A stretch of 28,098 nt of DNA from DSAR01 sp034437315 (GTDB lineage Bacteria; Chloroflexota; Anaerolineae; B4-G1): NCBI GenBank assembly GCA_034437315.1, contig DAOTUC010000328.1:1-28098 (forward strand), given 5' to 3'. Within the stretch, counting starts at the first letter, position 1, and each line of letters begins with the position of its first letter. Below the pieces are notes generated by a model that was given only the letters and a program-made list of their open reading frames with translations, was not told the origin of the DNA and did no database searches. A program made the translations under genes and the position numbers. Of this stretch, positions 5,970 to 14,410 are shown one piece after another.

Positions 5970-7762
5970 GTCGGATTGGCGTTTTTGTGTGCCATTGTGG
6001 GATCAACATCGCCAGCACTGTGGACGTGAAACGGGTGGCTGAGGAAATAAGCCAGCACCCGGCCGTTGTCTTTGCCACGGATTACCGGTACATGTGTTCG
6101 GACCCGGGACAGCAATTGATCCGCGAGGCGATTGAGGAGCACGAATTGGATGGCGTCGTGGTGGCGGCCTGTTCCCCCGCGATGCACGAGAAGACCTTCC
6201 GCCGGGCGTCGGCGACCGCCGGCGTCAACCCGTATCGTTGCGAAATGGCCAACATCCGTGAGCAATGTTCATGGGTGCACGAGCACGAACCAGGCCGGGC
6301 GACAGAGAAGGCGCTCGACATCCTCCAGACGATGGTGGAGCAGGTGACGATGAACGAGGCCCTGGAACCCTTCCGTTTGCCGCTGACCAAGCGCGCGTTG
6401 ATCATCGGCGGTGGGATCGCCGGGATGCAAGCCGCGCTGGATATCGCCAACGCCGGTTTCCCCGTCGTCCTGGTGGAGCGAGAGGATCATTTGGGCGGCA
6501 AGATGGCCGACTTGAGCGGTACGTATCTGAACTTCTCCGCTGCGCCGGGCCTGCTTGCGCGCAAGGTCAGGCAGGTGCAGGATCATCCGCATATTGAGAC
6601 GCTGACGAACGCGCGGTTGAAGCAAGTAGATGGGTACGTGGGCAATTTCGAAGTTCAGATCGAACAATTGCAGGGTAGGGGCAACCCCTCGTGGTTGCCC
6701 GCGGACGTAGAGGGTAGGGGCAACCCCTCGTGGTTGCCCACAGGCGTGCAGGGTAGGGGCAATCCCTCGTGGTTGCCCACGGTCGTGGAGGTCGGGGCCA
6801 TCGTCATCGCCACCGGTTGGGATCCCTATCCCCTGGAACGGTTGCCGGAGTACGGCGGCGGGATCGCGCCGGACGTCATCGACTGCCTCACGTTCGAGGG
6901 CATGCTAAAGGATGACGCTGAAATTCGCCGGCCTTCTGATGGGCGCATACCCCGCGAGGTGGTCTTCGTCCAGTGCGCCGGTTCGCGGGAACCGGAGCGC
7001 GGCGTCCCCTATTGCTCCAAGGTCTGTTGTATGGTCGTCGCTAAACAGGCGATGATGTTCAAGGAAAAAATACCGAACGGGCAGGCCTACGTCTTTTACA
7101 TCGACATTCGCTCCGCTGGCAAGGGCTACGACGAGTATGTCCAGCGGGCGATGGAAGATCACGATATTTTGTATCTCCGGGGTAAAGTGAGCAAGATCTT
7201 CCAGGAAGGAAATCGGGTGAAAGTCTGGGGCGCTGATACGTTGAGCGGCGCGCCGGTGGAAGTGTCCGCCGACCTGGTCGTGTTGGCGACGCCGATGACG
7301 CCGGCGCGGAAATCGGCGGAGACGGCCCAGTTACTGCGGGTCGGGATCGACCAGAACGGGTTCTTCAACGAGGCGCACCCCAAATTGCGACCGGTCGAAA
7401 GTTTGACGGCTGGCGTCTTTCTGGCGGGAGCGGGACAGGGGCCGAAGGACATTCCGGAGACGGTTTCACAGGCCTCTGGCGCGGCCGCCAAGGTCTTGCA
7501 ACTCTTTTCCCAGGATGAGATGACGCAGGATCCGCTGGTGGCCTGTGTCATTGAACAGTGGTGCTCGGCTTGTGGGGCGTGTGTGGACGCTTGCCCTTAC
7601 GACGCCCGTTCGATTCATCCTGTGTGGCGCGTGGCGACCGTCAACGCCGCGCTCTGTCAAAATTGCGGGGCGTGTGTGGTCGCTTGCCCCAATAAGGCTA
7701 GCCAGATTCATAACTGGACCCCCAGGCAGATTCTGGCGATGGCGGACGTAATCGTGAGTTAA
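5966..7762 (+). CDS. hdrA: HdrA-type b flavoprotein (set 1), carrying three in-frame 13-residue repeats
   Basis: 598 aa. It has the N-terminal HdrA domain (CHCGIN; cysteines 9, 11, 44, 69, 101), then an FAD domain (GGGIAG at 148-153), then a C-terminal ferredoxin with CSACGACVDAC (533-543) and CQNCGACVVAC (564-574). The DCSxC motif and the inserted ferredoxin of a-type HdrA are absent. At residues 237-275, where the ferredoxin insert would be, there are three copies of a GRGNPSWLP-containing 13-mer encoded by 39-base DNA repeats. The downstream strand VGAIVIATG is intact, so the frame is kept. The ATG overlaps the HdrA-a stop (ATGA), with GGAGG at 5957-5961. It is the probable heterodimer partner of the preceding protein, by analogy with QmoB. 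Confidence 0.9.
   Translation: MSRIGVFVCHCGINIASTVDVKRVAEEISQHPAVVFATDYRYMCSDPGQQLIREAIEEHELDGVVVAACSPAMHEKTFRRASATAGVNPYRCEMANIREQCSWVHEHEPGRATEKALDILQTMVEQVTMNEALEPFRLPLTKRALIIGGGIAGMQAALDIANAGFPVVLVEREDHLGGKMADLSGTYLNFSAAPGLLARKVRQVQDHPHIETLTNARLKQVDGYVGNFEVQIEQLQGRGNPSWLPADVEGRGNPSWLPTGVQGRGNPSWLPTVVEVGAIVIATGWDPYPLERLPEYGGGIAPDVIDCLTFEGMLKDDAEIRRPSDGRIPREVVFVQCAGSREPERGVPYCSKVCCMVVAKQAMMFKEKIPNGQAYVFYIDIRSAGKGYDEYVQRAMEDHDILYLRGKVSKIFQEGNRVKVWGADTLSGAPVEVSADLVVLATPMTPARKSAETAQLLRVGIDQNGFFNEAHPKLRPVESLTAGVFLAGAGQGPKDIPETVSQASGAAAKVLQLFSQDEMTQDPLVACVIEQWCSACGACVDACPYDARSIHPVWRVATVNAALCQNCGACVVACPNKASQIHNWTPRQILAMADVIVS
6674..6790 (+). repeat. three tandem 39-base repeats with internal palindrome, inside an HdrA gene
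   Basis: Three direct copies start at 6674, 6713 and 6752. Each contains GGGCAACC, a 6-base loop CCTCGT and GGTTGCCC, i.e. an 8-bp stem (6679-6700 in copy 1). Copy 3 changes one stem base to give a G-T wobble. The unit is a multiple of three and has no stop in the used frame, so it is translated. Divergence between copies is concentrated in the last dozen bases of each unit. Confidence 0.95.
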
Positions 7763-7779
7763 TTTTGGGAGGATTGGTC

Positions 7780-9063
7780 GTGGAAAAAACTTTTATGAAT
7801 CAGGTGAACAGCCTTAGCGAACAGACGGTGCAATTGTGTTATCATTGTCACAAATGCACCGCCGGCTGTCCCAGTGCGTTTGCGATGGAATATGGGCCGG
7901 ATCGCCTGTTGCGCTTGATCCAGTTCGGGCAAAAGGATCGGGTCTTCGCCAGCCGGGACGCCTGGCTTTGCTTTGGCTGCGAGATGTGCGGCGCTCATTG
8001 TCCCAACGATATCGACATCGGCGAAGTGATGATCGCGCTCAAGGAAATGGCCGGTGAAGAAGGCTACCGGGTCGAGGATTGCCAGGAACTGCGGGAAATG
8101 CTGGTCGATTACCTGACGCAACGGCCCGATGCCGAGATTGATGACCGCCTGTGTGAAGGCCTGTCCCGGCTTAATAGTTTAAGCCAGACAATTGAGGCCG
8201 ATCACAACATCAGCGGCGACAATAATGATATGCGCCTCATCTGGAGCCAGAACCTGGAAGAGATCCCGCCGGGCTTGGACCGCGATAAAGGGGCCGACCT
8301 GGTCTACTTTGTCGGTTGCGTGGCCTCCCTATTCCCGCGCAGTTACCGGGTCCCCCAGGCGATGACGACGATCTTGACTCAGGGCTTGAAGGCTGGCGCG
8401 GACGCGACCGGCGCCAGTTTCACGACGTTGGGTGGGCAGGAGTGGTGCTGCGGCTATCCGTTGCTTTCGATGGGCCGTTTGGAACAGGCCAAAGCGCTGA
8501 TCCGGCACAACGTCGAGCAGACGAAAGAACTGGGCGCGTCGCGGGTGGTATTTTCCTGCCCGTCGTGCTATCATATGTGGAAGCACATCTACCCAGAGGT
8601 GTTGGAAGAGGACATTGGGATTGACGTCCTCCACGCGACAGAACTCCTGGACGATCTAATCAAGCAAGGGGCCATTGAGATGGGCGAGTTGGACTTGACG
8701 GTGACCTACCACGACCCCTGCGACCTGGGGCGTAAGAGCGGCGTCTTCGAGTCGCCCCGGCATCTACTGCGGAGCATCCCCGGCGTCACCCTGGTGGAGA
8801 TGAGCACCTCCGGCAATATCTCCGAATGTTGCGGCGGCGGCGGCAACCTGGAGAGTTTCGATCCCGACGTCGGTTCCGAGGTCTCACAACGCCGGATCGA
8901 TCGGGCCTGTGAGATAGAGGCCCAGGCGATTGTCTCGGCCTGTCAGCAGTGCGAACGCACGTTGACGGAGGCGGTCCGTCGCCACAAAGAGGCCCGAAAA
9001 GCGCGCATCCGCGTGATGGACGTCGCCGAATTGGTCTTGAAGGCAATGCAACAGCGGGATTAG
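7780..9063 (+). CDS. HdrC-HdrB fusion protein (set 1)
   Basis: 427 aa from the GTG at 7780, chosen because GGGAGGA (7767-7773) sits 6 bases upstream; the ATG at 7795 is too far away. The N-terminal HdrC part has C20/C23/C26/C30 (CYHCHKCTAGC) and C64/C67/C70/C74 (CFGCEMCGAHC). The C-terminal HdrB part has CCG1 with C180, C223-C224 and C260/C263 (CPSC), and CCG2 with C314, C350-C351 and C388/C391 (CQQC). All ligand positions are present. HdrD of methanogens has a similar ferredoxin-plus-CCG order. It follows HdrA-b by 17 bases, so set 1 holds two alternative HdrB-type output modules: a split HdrC/HdrB and this fusion. Confidence 0.9.
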   Translation: MEKTFMNQVNSLSEQTVQLCYHCHKCTAGCPSAFAMEYGPDRLLRLIQFGQKDRVFASRDAWLCFGCEMCGAHCPNDIDIGEVMIALKEMAGEEGYRVEDCQELREMLVDYLTQRPDAEIDDRLCEGLSRLNSLSQTIEADHNISGDNNDMRLIWSQNLEEIPPGLDRDKGADLVYFVGCVASLFPRSYRVPQAMTTILTQGLKAGADATGASFTTLGGQEWCCGYPLLSMGRLEQAKALIRHNVEQTKELGASRVVFSCPSCYHMWKHIYPEVLEEDIGIDVLHATELLDDLIKQGAIEMGELDLTVTYHDPCDLGRKSGVFESPRHLLRSIPGVTLVEMSTSGNISECCGGGGNLESFDPDVGSEVSQRRIDRACEIEAQAIVSACQQCERTLTEAVRRHKEARKARIRVMDVAELVLKAMQQRD

Positions 9064-9109
9064 CGTCGAAAAACGTAACGTGATGCAGCTGTGTGGGAGG
9101 AGGATGTAA

Positions 9110-9727
9110 ATGGTAGATCAAGTGAATGCCGACCGCGCGAGCGCGCGCGAAGTTGAACAACAACCCTGGGAACAGTTGGCTCGTTATCGAAAGGTGAAGA
9201 CGTTGGCCGATGGAACGCGGTTGTTGTTGCGCCCATTGAACAAAGATGACAAGGAGGGACTGGTCGACCTCTTCGCCCGGGCATCCAGGGAAGACCTGGA
9301 ATACTTCCGCGACGATGCGGGCGATCCATCCGTCGTCGAGAGTTGGGTGGATAACCTGGATTTGACGCGGGTTTATCCGCTGGTCGCGGTCGTGAATGAC
9401 CAGATTGTCGGCGACGCCACCCTTCACTTTCGTAAGCGCTATCACCGCCATCTGGCCTGGGTGCGTATTTTTCTCGATAGACAGTACCGGGGACGAGGCA
9501 TCGGCACGCTCATGCTTACCAGCCTGATCGATATCGCTCGCCGCCTGGGTTTACAGCAGCTGTACATTGAGGTGGTGACCAACCAGTACCGCGTCATCAA
9601 GGCGGTTCAGGATATGGGCTTCCAGCACGAGGTGACCTTGCAAGATTATTTCATCACCAGCGATGGCGAATTGTTGGATATGGCGATTCTCGTGCTGCGA
9701 CTGGTGGATCGCTCCGGAGAATTCTAG
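9110..9727 (+). CDS. GNAT-family N-acetyltransferase
   Basis: 205 aa, cytoplasmic. A single GNAT fold covers roughly residues 37-198, starting at LLLRPLNKDDKEGL. The acetyl-CoA pyrophosphate-binding motif R/QxxGxG is R127-G132 in RGRGIGT, and the IEVVTNQYRVIKAVQDMGF segment is the usual helix near the cofactor. The domain resembles the GNAT part of protein lysine acetyltransferases (Pat-like), but substrate cannot be read from sequence. A strong GGGAGGAGG precedes the ATG. It sits inside a block that makes acetyl-CoA and handles redox, so protein acetylation that tunes a cluster enzyme is an inference. A small-molecule target is equally possible. Confidence 0.85.
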   Translation: MVDQVNADRASAREVEQQPWEQLARYRKVKTLADGTRLLLRPLNKDDKEGLVDLFARASREDLEYFRDDAGDPSVVESWVDNLDLTRVYPLVAVVNDQIVGDATLHFRKRYHRHLAWVRIFLDRQYRGRGIGTLMLTSLIDIARRLGLQQLYIEVVTNQYRVIKAVQDMGFQHEVTLQDYFITSDGELLDMAILVLRLVDRSGEF

Positions 9728-9732
9728 AAGTT

Positions 9733-9767
9733 TTCTGAGAAAGCTTTCTCAGAAAGCTTTCTCAGAA
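9733..9767 (+). repeat. nested palindromes between the GNAT gene and giant HdrA 1
   Basis: 9733-9754 is a perfect 22-base palindrome centred on AAGCTT. The 16-base half AGAAAGCTTTCTCAGA (9738-9753) recurs at 9751-9766. The whole can also fold as one hairpin: 9733-9744 pairs with 9756-9767 (12 bp, 11-base loop). It is AT-richer than the surroundings and lies just upstream of the first giant gene. No T-run follows. It may be an operator array, an RNase processing site or an attenuator. Confidence 0.75.
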
Positions 9768-9796
9768 TGACCTTGAGGAAGAGGATTGGTGAACAG

Positions 9797-12700
9797 ATGT
9801 CAGATAATGGCAATGGGGTGAACGCAGGCGTCGATTCCAGCTTACCTGCATCCCCTGGACAGGCAGAACATTCATTAAAATCGAAGCGGAATGGAAATTC
9901 GGTCGGTTCCGTGATGGTTGTCGGCGCCGGCATCGGTGGGATGCAAGCCTCTCTCGATCTGGCGGAGGCCGGATTCAAGGTTTATTTGGTGGATAAAAGC
10001 CCGGCTATCGGGGGCGTGATGGCGCAGTTAGATAAGACGTTCCCCACGAATGACTGCTCAATGTGTATCCTCTCGCCCAAATTGGTGGAATGTGGCCGGC
10101 ACCTCAACATCGACGTGATGACCTACGCCGAATTGGAGGATATTGAGGGGGAGCCGGGCAATTTCACGGCCCGCGTGCGCCAGCACGCCCGTTACGTGAA
10201 CGTGGATGAGTGCACGGGATGCGGCGATTGCGCGGAGGTATGCCCTATCGTTCGCCCGGACGCTTTCAACGTCGATCTTTCCGAACGGCGGGCCGCCTAT
10301 AAGCTCTATCCTCAGGCGATTCCCAACGCCTTCGTGATCGAGAAGGTGGGGCAAGCGCCCTGCCGCGACGCCTGCCCCATCCACCAGCGGGCCCAGGGTT
10401 ACGTGGCCTTGATCCGCGAGGGCCGTTTAGCCGACGCCTACCGCACGATTCGCGAGGATAATCCCTTCCCGTCGATCTGCGGGCGCGTCTGCAATCACAA
10501 GTGTGAGGATGAATGCTCAAGGGGCAAGGTGGACGATCCGGTCAGTATTATGCGCCTCAAGCGTTTCGTCGCCGATTGGGCCTTGGAACATCCAGACGAG
10601 ATCGCTGAAGTGATGACCAAAACAGCCGTGGAAGCCGACGCTGAAGGCCAGGCCGCGTCGCCGGGCCAGCGCGTGGCCATCGTCGGCAGTGGGCCGGCGG
10701 GCCTGACCTGCGCCCAGGACCTGGTGAAATTGGGCCACGAGGCGACCGTCTTCGAGGCCCTGCCCGTCGCGGGCGGGATGATGCGCGTCGGCATTCCCTC
10801 CTACCGTATGCCCTACGACCTGGTGCAGTGGGAGGTCGACCAGATCGTGGACATGGGAGTCGAGTTGAAACTCAATCACAGGGTGGATGACGCGGCGGCG
10901 TTGCTGGAAGGCGAGGATGCGTATGACGCCGTGTTCGTCGCCGTCGGCGCACACGAGGGGGTTCTCATCCCTATCCCCGGCGTGGATCTGCCGGAGGTGA
11001 CGGTGGCCACCAAGTTCTTGCGTGAGGCGGCGCTGCAAACAGAGTCGGCGGACCAATCGTTGGACGGCAAGCGGGTGCTGGTGCTCGGCGGCGGCAATGT
11101 CGCGGTCGATGCGGCGATGACGGCCGTGCGCCTGGGCGCTGATTGGGTGGGGATGACCTGCCTGGAGAGTCGCGAGAAAATGCCGGCCCACGAGTGGGAG
11201 ATTCTGGATGCCGTCGAGGAGGGGGTTGAGCTTTTCCCCTCGCGCACCTTCAAGGAAATTGAGGAAGACGGTGGACACGTGCGCGGGCTACGATGTGCGG
11301 AGATCGACTTCCGAGGCTTTGTCGATGGACGGCCCGATTTTGACGAGATGCCGGGGACCGAGGCGCTCATTGAGGCGGACGTGGTGATCTTCGCCATTGG
11401 GCAGCGGCCGGATGCCTCTTGCCTGCCGGATGAGGTCAAGATACGTGGGCAATGGGCGAAGGCGGCGGACGCGACGTTGGCGACCGACCTACCGGGGCTC
11501 TTCGCCGGCGGCGACGTGAAGACCGGCACCCGTTTTGTCGTGGACGCCATTGCAGCCGGGCGCAAGGCCGCCCGTTCCATCGACGCCTACCTGCGCGGCG
11601 ACCCATTACCGGAGGCCGAGGCGGACGTCACTGTCGCCGAGTTGACCGAGGAAGAGGCCAGGGCGAAGGTGGCGCGCGGCGAAGCGTCGGTTGAACCGCG
11701 TCGCGAGGTCGAGAAGCTGCCGGTAGCGGCGCGCTTGCAGCCGGATGGAGACGGCTGGCGCTTCCGCGAGATCTATCCGGCCTTCACCCAGGCAGAGGCT
11801 CAGGCGGAGGCGGCCCGTTGCCTGACCTGCGGCGTCTGCTCAGAATGTCTCCAATGCGTCTACGCCTGCCAGAAGCATTGCATCGATCACGATATGCAAG
11901 ACGCGCTCATCGACCTGAACGTCGGCGCCGTCATCCTGACGCCTGGCTTGGAGACGATGCCGGGCGACGTCCGGCCTGAGTTTGGCTATCATCGGGTGGC
12001 GAACGTCGTGACCAGCATCGAATTCGAGCGCATGCTCTCCGCCTCCGGGCCGTGGGGCGGCGTGGTGCAGCGTCCCTCCGATGGAGAACACCCGCATCGC
12101 ATCGCCTTCATTCAGTGCGTCGGTTCCCGCGACCCGGCCTGTGACCAGGGCTATTGCTCGGCCGTCTGCTGTATGTACGCGACCAAGGAGGCGGTCATCG
12201 CCCAGGAGCACGATCCCAACGTCGAGGCCACGATCTTCTATATGGATGTGCGTTCCTTTGGCAAAGATTTCGAGCGTTACATCAACCGGGCTGAGCATGA
12301 GTATGGCGTGCGCTTCGTGCGCAGTATGGTCTCTATGGTCACCGAAGCGCCGGAGACCGGGGGCGTGCGGGTGCGCTACGCCACTGGGGAAGGGCATAAC
12401 GTCGAGGAAGAGTTCGACATGGTCGTCCTATCGGTTGGCCTCCGTCCACCGGAGGGCATCCAAGAATTGGCCGAGCGCCTCGGTGTGCAATTGAACGAGT
12501 ATGGGTTCGCCGAGCCGGCCGTCTACCAACCGGGCCAGACGACGCGGTCGGGCGTCTTCGTCGCTGGCGCGTTCAGCGAGCCGAAGGACATCCCAGAAAC
12601 GGTGATCGAGGCCTCCTGTGCGGCCGCCCAGGCGTCGGCTTTGCTGGCTGATGCGCGAAATACGTTGACCGCGGAACCAGAATGGCCTGATGAGCGGGAC

Positions 12701-14410
12701 GTGAGCGATGAATGGCCCCGCGTGGGCGTTTTCATCTGTCATTGTGGGATTAACATCGGCGCGGTGGTGGATGTACCCCAGGTGGTCGAATATACCGCCG
12801 GCCTGCGAGATGTGGTCTACGCCGAGCACAATCTGTACACTTGCTCCCAGGACACCCAGGAACGGATTCGTGAGCAGATTATTGAGCACGATTTGAACCG
12901 CGTGGTGGTGGCTTCGTGCACGCCGCGCACCCACGAACCGTTGTTCCAGGAGACGATTCGCGGCGCTGGGCTGAATCCGCATTTATTCCAGTTGGCCAAT
13001 ATCCGCGAGCAGGTTTCCTGGGTGCATCGCAGCGATCACCAGCGGGCGACCGACAAGGCGAAGGAATTGGTTCGTATGGCGGTCGCCAAAGCCCGTAAGT
13101 TGCACGCCATCGACCGCTCGACCTTCGAGGTCAGCCAGGAAGCGTTGGTCATCGGCGGCGGTTTGGCCGGCATGACGGCGGCGTTGTCCATCGCCGAACA
13201 GGGCTTCCGGGTGACGCTGGTCGAACGGGATGCGGCGTTAGGCGGCAATCTGCGGTGCATTTATACGCCGTTGCCCACCGATCTTGTCTCCGGCAATGGC
13301 GCGGATGAGGCCGGCGATCCGCAAGCGCTGTTACAGCGGATGATCGAGGCGGTGCGGGATAACCCGCGCATCTCCGTGCGGATGGAGACCGAAGTGATCG
13401 GAGTGGGCGGTTACCTGGGTAAGTACAGCACGACGATCCGCCTGCCCGACGGCAACCAGGAGGAGATTGAACACGGCATTATCGTCGTGGCGACCGGCGC
13501 GCAGGAGATCAAAACACAGGCCTACCATTATGGCGAGCACGAGCGCATCGTCACCCAGCGCGAGTTGGAGCAAATGCTGATCGTGCAGGATGTCGATATG
13601 CCGGATAGTGTGGTGATGATCCAGTGCGTGGGCTCCCGCGACGACGAGCATCCCTACTGCTCCCGCATCTGCTGCACCGAGGCGATCAAGAACGCGCTGG
13701 CGATCAAGGCGCGCGACCCGGAGACCGACGTCTACATCCTCTACCGCGACATCCGAACCTTTGGTTTCAAGGAGCGCTACTATCGCCAGGCCCGGCAGGC
13801 GGGCGTCGTTTTCCTCCAGTATGATGCGGATGAAGCGCCAGAGGTGCGGATTGAGGGAGACAGCTTGGCGGTCGACGTGGTGATCCAGCCAGAGGGGGAG
13901 CGCTTCACGTTGGATGCGGGATTGCTCGTGCTCAGCGTGGGTATTGAACCGAACGAGGATAACGAAGCGCTGGCCCAATTGCTCAAAGTCCCCCTGAACG
14001 AGGATCGATTCTTCCTGGAGGCCCACGTGAAGCTGCGACCGTTGGAGTTCGCCGCCGATGGGGTCTACCTCTGCGGGCTGGCCCACTCGCCCCGCTTCCT
14101 GGACGAGACGATCGCGCAGGCGCAGGGGGCGGCGGTGCAAGCGGTCAGGTTGTTGTCCAGAGACGAGTTGGAAGCGACGCCCATCATTGCCACTGTCGAC
14201 CCAGAACTCTGCGCCGCATGCGGGCAGTGCATCGAGACGTGCCCTTATGGCGCGCGTTTGCTGGAACCGGGGATGCATTACGCTGAGGTGATTGACGTGC
14301 TCTGCCAGGGTTGCGGCGCGTGCATCGTCAGTTGCCCGAACAAGGCGTGCTATCAGAAGGGTTTCGAGCCGCTCCAGGTGTACGGGATGTTAGATGAGGT
14401 TGCTGTATGA
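9797..14410 (+). CDS. giant fusion 1: HdrA-a with embedded GltD/NfnB-like module, then HdrA-b (1537 aa)
   Basis: Start ATG 9797 is preceded by GAGGAAGAGG; the in-frame ATG at 9767 has no binding site. Order: HdrA-a N-half (FAD GAGIGG 43-48; C87/C90; ferredoxin motif CTGCGDCAEVC 139-149). Next is a GltD/NfnB module at about 186-600, with C189/C193 and C228/C232/C236/C240, FAD motif GSGPAG 297-302, second dinucleotide motif GGGNVAVD 431-438 and AGGD 570-573. Then come the second ferredoxin motif (CLTCGVCSECLQC, 675-687), the HdrA-a C-half (CVGSR 774, YCSAVCC 786) and a full HdrA-b from 973 (CHCGIN 981; GGGLAG 1120; ferredoxin motifs 1472-1482 and 1503-1513). Expected role: soluble NAD(P)H-linked Hdr flavoprotein, possibly electron-bifurcating. 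The NAD(P)-site segment reads CLES, not YRR. Val1073 replaces a conserved Cys. The next gene overlaps its stop. Confidence 0.9.
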   Translation: MSDNGNGVNAGVDSSLPASPGQAEHSLKSKRNGNSVGSVMVVGAGIGGMQASLDLAEAGFKVYLVDKSPAIGGVMAQLDKTFPTNDCSMCILSPKLVECGRHLNIDVMTYAELEDIEGEPGNFTARVRQHARYVNVDECTGCGDCAEVCPIVRPDAFNVDLSERRAAYKLYPQAIPNAFVIEKVGQAPCRDACPIHQRAQGYVALIREGRLADAYRTIREDNPFPSICGRVCNHKCEDECSRGKVDDPVSIMRLKRFVADWALEHPDEIAEVMTKTAVEADAEGQAASPGQRVAIVGSGPAGLTCAQDLVKLGHEATVFEALPVAGGMMRVGIPSYRMPYDLVQWEVDQIVDMGVELKLNHRVDDAAALLEGEDAYDAVFVAVGAHEGVLIPIPGVDLPEVTVATKFLREAALQTESADQSLDGKRVLVLGGGNVAVDAAMTAVRLGADWVGMTCLESREKMPAHEWEILDAVEEGVELFPSRTFKEIEEDGGHVRGLRCAEIDFRGFVDGRPDFDEMPGTEALIEADVVIFAIGQRPDASCLPDEVKIRGQWAKAADATLATDLPGLFAGGDVKTGTRFVVDAIAAGRKAARSIDAYLRGDPLPEAEADVTVAELTEEEARAKVARGEASVEPRREVEKLPVAARLQPDGDGWRFREIYPAFTQAEAQAEAARCLTCGVCSECLQCVYACQKHCIDHDMQDALIDLNVGAVILTPGLETMPGDVRPEFGYHRVANVVTSIEFERMLSASGPWGGVVQRPSDGEHPHRIAFIQCVGSRDPACDQGYCSAVCCMYATKEAVIAQEHDPNVEATIFYMDVRSFGKDFERYINRAEHEYGVRFVRSMVSMVTEAPETGGVRVRYATGEGHNVEEEFDMVVLSVGLRPPEGIQELAERLGVQLNEYGFAEPAVYQPGQTTRSGVFVAGAFSEPKDIPETVIEASCAAAQASALLADARNTLTAEPEWPDERDVSDEWPRVGVFICHCGINIGAVVDVPQVVEYTAGLRDVVYAEHNLYTCSQDTQERIREQIIEHDLNRVVVASCTPRTHEPLFQETIRGAGLNPHLFQLANIREQVSWVHRSDHQRATDKAKELVRMAVAKARKLHAIDRSTFEVSQEALVIGGGLAGMTAALSIAEQGFRVTLVERDAALGGNLRCIYTPLPTDLVSGNGADEAGDPQALLQRMIEAVRDNPRISVRMETEVIGVGGYLGKYSTTIRLPDGNQEEIEHGIIVVATGAQEIKTQAYHYGEHERIVTQRELEQMLIVQDVDMPDSVVMIQCVGSRDDEHPYCSRICCTEAIKNALAIKARDPETDVYILYRDIRTFGFKERYYRQARQAGVVFLQYDADEAPEVRIEGDSLAVDVVIQPEGERFTLDAGLLVLSVGIEPNEDNEALAQLLKVPLNEDRFFLEAHVKLRPLEFAADGVYLCGLAHSPRFLDETIAQAQGAAVQAVRLLSRDELEATPIIATVDPELCAACGQCIETCPYGARLLEPGMHYAEVIDVLCQGCGACIVSCPNKACYQKGFEPLQVYGMLDEVAV

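Noticed and set aside
6674..6790. CRISPR array
   Set aside because: The three 39-base units are directly contiguous with no spacers, vary within the unit, and are translated inside an HdrA gene.
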